A DNA stretch of 8,248 nt from NCBI GenBank assembly GCA_937921835.1, contig CAKZVG010000246.1, positions 1 to 8,248 of the forward strand. Reading direction: 5' to 3'. The translations under genes and the position numbers were made by a program. Shown piece after piece: positions 7,079-8,248 of this stretch; position 1 is the stretch's first letter; each line of letters begins with the position of its first letter. The notes under the pieces are model-generated. The model saw only the letters and a program-made list of their open reading frames with translations. It had not been told where the DNA came from and made no database searches. The stretch is from an uncultured Bryobacteraceae bacterium (lineage in GTDB: Bacteria; Acidobacteriota; Terriglobia; Bryobacterales; Bryobacteraceae).

Positions 7079-7732
7079 CTACTTTCTCCGGAAAACCAGC
7101 AGATACTGGCTGCGCGGGACGTGATCCCGCCGGTAAACCAGACGGAATCCGTTGGCTTCGATTTCCTTGACCACCTCGGCGTCTTCCAGCCGCACGTGAT
7201 CCGGATCGCGGAAGTATGCCTTGTAGTAATCCACCACCACCAGCCGCCCGCCGGCCTTGAGCGTGTTGCGAATGCCCTCCAGCATCCGCTCCGGGTAATT
7301 GAAGTGGTGATATGTATCGAGCGTCACGATGACGTCCGCGATCCGCCGCGGCAGGTTCACATCGGTCTCGGCGCCGAGGACGAACTCGACGTTCGGCAGC
7401 TTGCGGGCCTCGACCTTGCGGCGCGCCCGGTCGAGGAAATCCGGGTGGATGTCCTGCGCCAGCACCTTGCCCGACGGTCCCACCGCCTCGCTCAAGTACG
7501 GCAGCAGAAAGCCCACGCCCGTTCCGAGATCCACCACCGTCATGCCGGGCGCCAGCTTCAGCGCCGCCACCAGTTCCCGCGGCTTCACCAGTTCGTCGCG
7601 CCGGGGGCTGTCCAGCCAGCGCGCGACACGGCGCCGCGATTCCTGCGTCTGGTAGCCCTCGTTGGCCCGCTCGGCGACCTGCGCGATGGCAGCCGCCGCA
7701 AGCAGCGCGGCGAGGGACCAGCGCAACTTCAC
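7079..7732 (-). CDS. Exported class I SAM-dependent methyltransferase
   Basis: The 217-residue protein begins MKLRWSLAALLAAAAIAQV, a clear signal peptide with likely cleavage after AIA (residue 17). It then has a Rossmann-type methyltransferase domain. Motif I is VVDLGTGVGFLLPYL (66-80), which binds SAM. An acidic residue at the end of strand 2 is in QDIHPD (93-98). Motif IV-like DTYHHF is at 139-144, and LKAGGRLVVVDYY follows, typical of methyltransferase folds of the Methyltransf_11/25/31 group. The methyl acceptor is unknown. Export is odd for a SAM enzyme because SAM is made in the cytoplasm; the leader may instead act as a membrane anchor. The GTG start overlaps the homoserine dehydrogenase stop (GTGA) and has GGAGA seven bases upstream, so translation is probably coupled. 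Similar short exported methyltransferases occur in Acidobacteriota, as I recall; no specific characterised homologue is claimed. Confidence 0.87.
   Translation of the reverse strand: MKLRWSLAALLAAAAIAQVAERANEGYQTQESRRRVARWLDSPRRDELVKPRELVAALKLAPGMTVVDLGTGVGFLLPYLSEAVGPSGKVLAQDIHPDFLDRARRKVEARKLPNVEFVLGAETDVNLPRRIADVIVTLDTYHHFNYPERMLEGIRNTLKAGGRLVVVDYYKAYFRDPDHVRLEDAEVVKEIEANGFRLVYRRDHVPRSQYLLVFRRK
7085..7089 (-). promoter_or_regulatory. Ribosome binding site of the phosphotriesterase-family gene
   Basis: GGAGA on the minus strand lies within the last codons of the methyltransferase gene, six bases before GTG 7078 and twelve before ATG 7072. The spacing favours the GTG start and suggests coupled translation. 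Confidence 0.5.
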
Positions 7733-8248
7733 AAAGCCGTCTCCATGGGCAACGCCAGCGGCGGCTCGACCAGAAAGCTCAACTCCGACATGCGCTCGAC
7801 GGCTTCGCGCACCGCCTGCTCCGGCGACGGTTCGGTGGTGATGACGAACGGCAGGTTGTCCTTCGATTCGCAGGGAAGCTGGAGCACGGCATCGAGGCTG
7901 ATGTGTTTCTCGGCCAGAATCCCGGCCAGGGCGGCGATGATGCCCGGCTGGTCCTTGACGCGGAAGCGCAGGTAGAAGGCGCGCTTCTGCATGCTGACCG
8001 GAATGGGCTTGTACTCGCCCAGCCGTTCGTGCGCGAAGGGCGACACGCGCTCCGGGCTGCCGCGGCGGATCTCGCGCGCCACGCGCATCAGGTCGCTCAC
8101 CACGGCGACGCCGGTGGGATGCGGTCCCGCGCCCCGCCCGTAATAGAAGGTATCCTGGCCGTAGTGGCCGCGCACCCAGACGGCGTTGTAGGAGCCCCGC
8201 ACGCCCGCCAGAATGGTGTCGGAGGGAATCAGCGCCGGCCGCACCGAC
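7729..8248 (-). CDS. hom: Homoserine dehydrogenase, C-terminal part with ACT domain (5' end beyond window)
   Basis: About 172 residues of the C-terminus are present; full-length enzymes of this class have roughly 430, so the NAD(P)-binding domain and part of the catalytic domain lie outside the window. The enzyme reduces aspartate semialdehyde to homoserine in the threonine/methionine branch of aspartate metabolism. The visible part contains the end of the catalytic domain: RPALIPSDTILAGVRGSYNAV, then YYGRGAGPHPTGVAVVSDL, the well-conserved segment of the family. A C-terminal ACT domain begins at YLRFRVKDQPGIIAALAGIL and runs to FLVEPP, and normally mediates threonine feedback inhibition. The apparent first codon, GTG at 8244, is an internal valine, not a start, since the family's conserved sequence continues across the window edge. 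The stop TGA (7731-7729) overlaps the methyltransferase start by four bases. Confidence 0.93.
   Translation of the reverse strand, partial: SVRPALIPSDTILAGVRGSYNAVWVRGHYGQDTFYYGRGAGPHPTGVAVVSDLMRVAREIRRGSPERVSPFAHERLGEYKPIPVSMQKRAFYLRFRVKDQPGIIAALAGILAEKHISLDAVLQLPCESKDNLPFVITTEPSPEQAVREAVERMSELSFLVEPPLALPMETAL
7740..7744 (-). promoter_or_regulatory. Ribosome binding site of the methyltransferase gene
   Basis: GGAGA on the minus strand lies seven bases before the GTG start at 7732-7730, inside the end of the homoserine dehydrogenase gene. It supports a non-ATG start that makes a 4-base stop/start overlap. Confidence 0.55.

Noticed and set aside
6146..7975. 609-codon plus-strand open frame antisense to the hydrolase, methyltransferase and homoserine dehydrogenase genes
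   Set aside because: All three minus-strand frames carry intact conserved motifs and coupled start/stop signals. The antisense product resembles no family I know and crosses gene boundaries. A long antisense frame is common in GC-rich DNA.

Overview
The window is high-GC, densely coded bacterial DNA. It most resembles an Acidobacteriota chromosome of the Bryobacterales/Solibacter type. That assignment is an inference from three traits: a very large Oar-like TonB-dependent receptor with an N-terminal carboxypeptidase-regulatory-like domain and the LPLNGRNF plug motif, a SAM methyltransferase carrying a signal peptide, and several genes with weak or absent Shine-Dalgarno sequences. No tRNA, rRNA, CRISPR array, insertion sequence or phage gene was seen.

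Layout. Positions 1-664 (minus) hold the N-terminal 221 residues of a secreted protein of unknown function that runs off the left edge. A 133-bp divergent intergenic region (665-797) separates it from a rightward pair, 798-1832 and 1835-2809. These encode the alpha and beta subunits of a thiamine-diphosphate-dependent 2-oxoacid dehydrogenase E1, most like the branched-chain/pyruvate type. A 71-bp gap with a recognisable sigma70-like promoter (TTGTGA-17-TGTAAT) leads into a 1057-residue TonB-dependent receptor-like outer-membrane protein (2881-6054).

Convergent to it, and probably one transcript reading right to left, are the C-terminal part of homoserine dehydrogenase (8248-7729, truncated by the right edge), an exported class I SAM methyltransferase (7732-7079, overlapping the previous stop by 4 bases) and a Tat-type exported phosphotriesterase-family amidohydrolase (7078-6089, starting directly after the previous stop).

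How the genes fit together. The E1 pair forms one heterotetrameric enzyme component and needs E2 and E3 subunits encoded elsewhere. The receptor has its own promoter and need not be linked functionally to E1. In the minus-strand cluster a cytoplasmic amino-acid biosynthesis enzyme is translationally coupled to two predicted exported enzymes. This is the least expected arrangement in the window. I see no clearly new multi-gene system; the exported methyltransferase/hydrolase pair is the best candidate for a second look.
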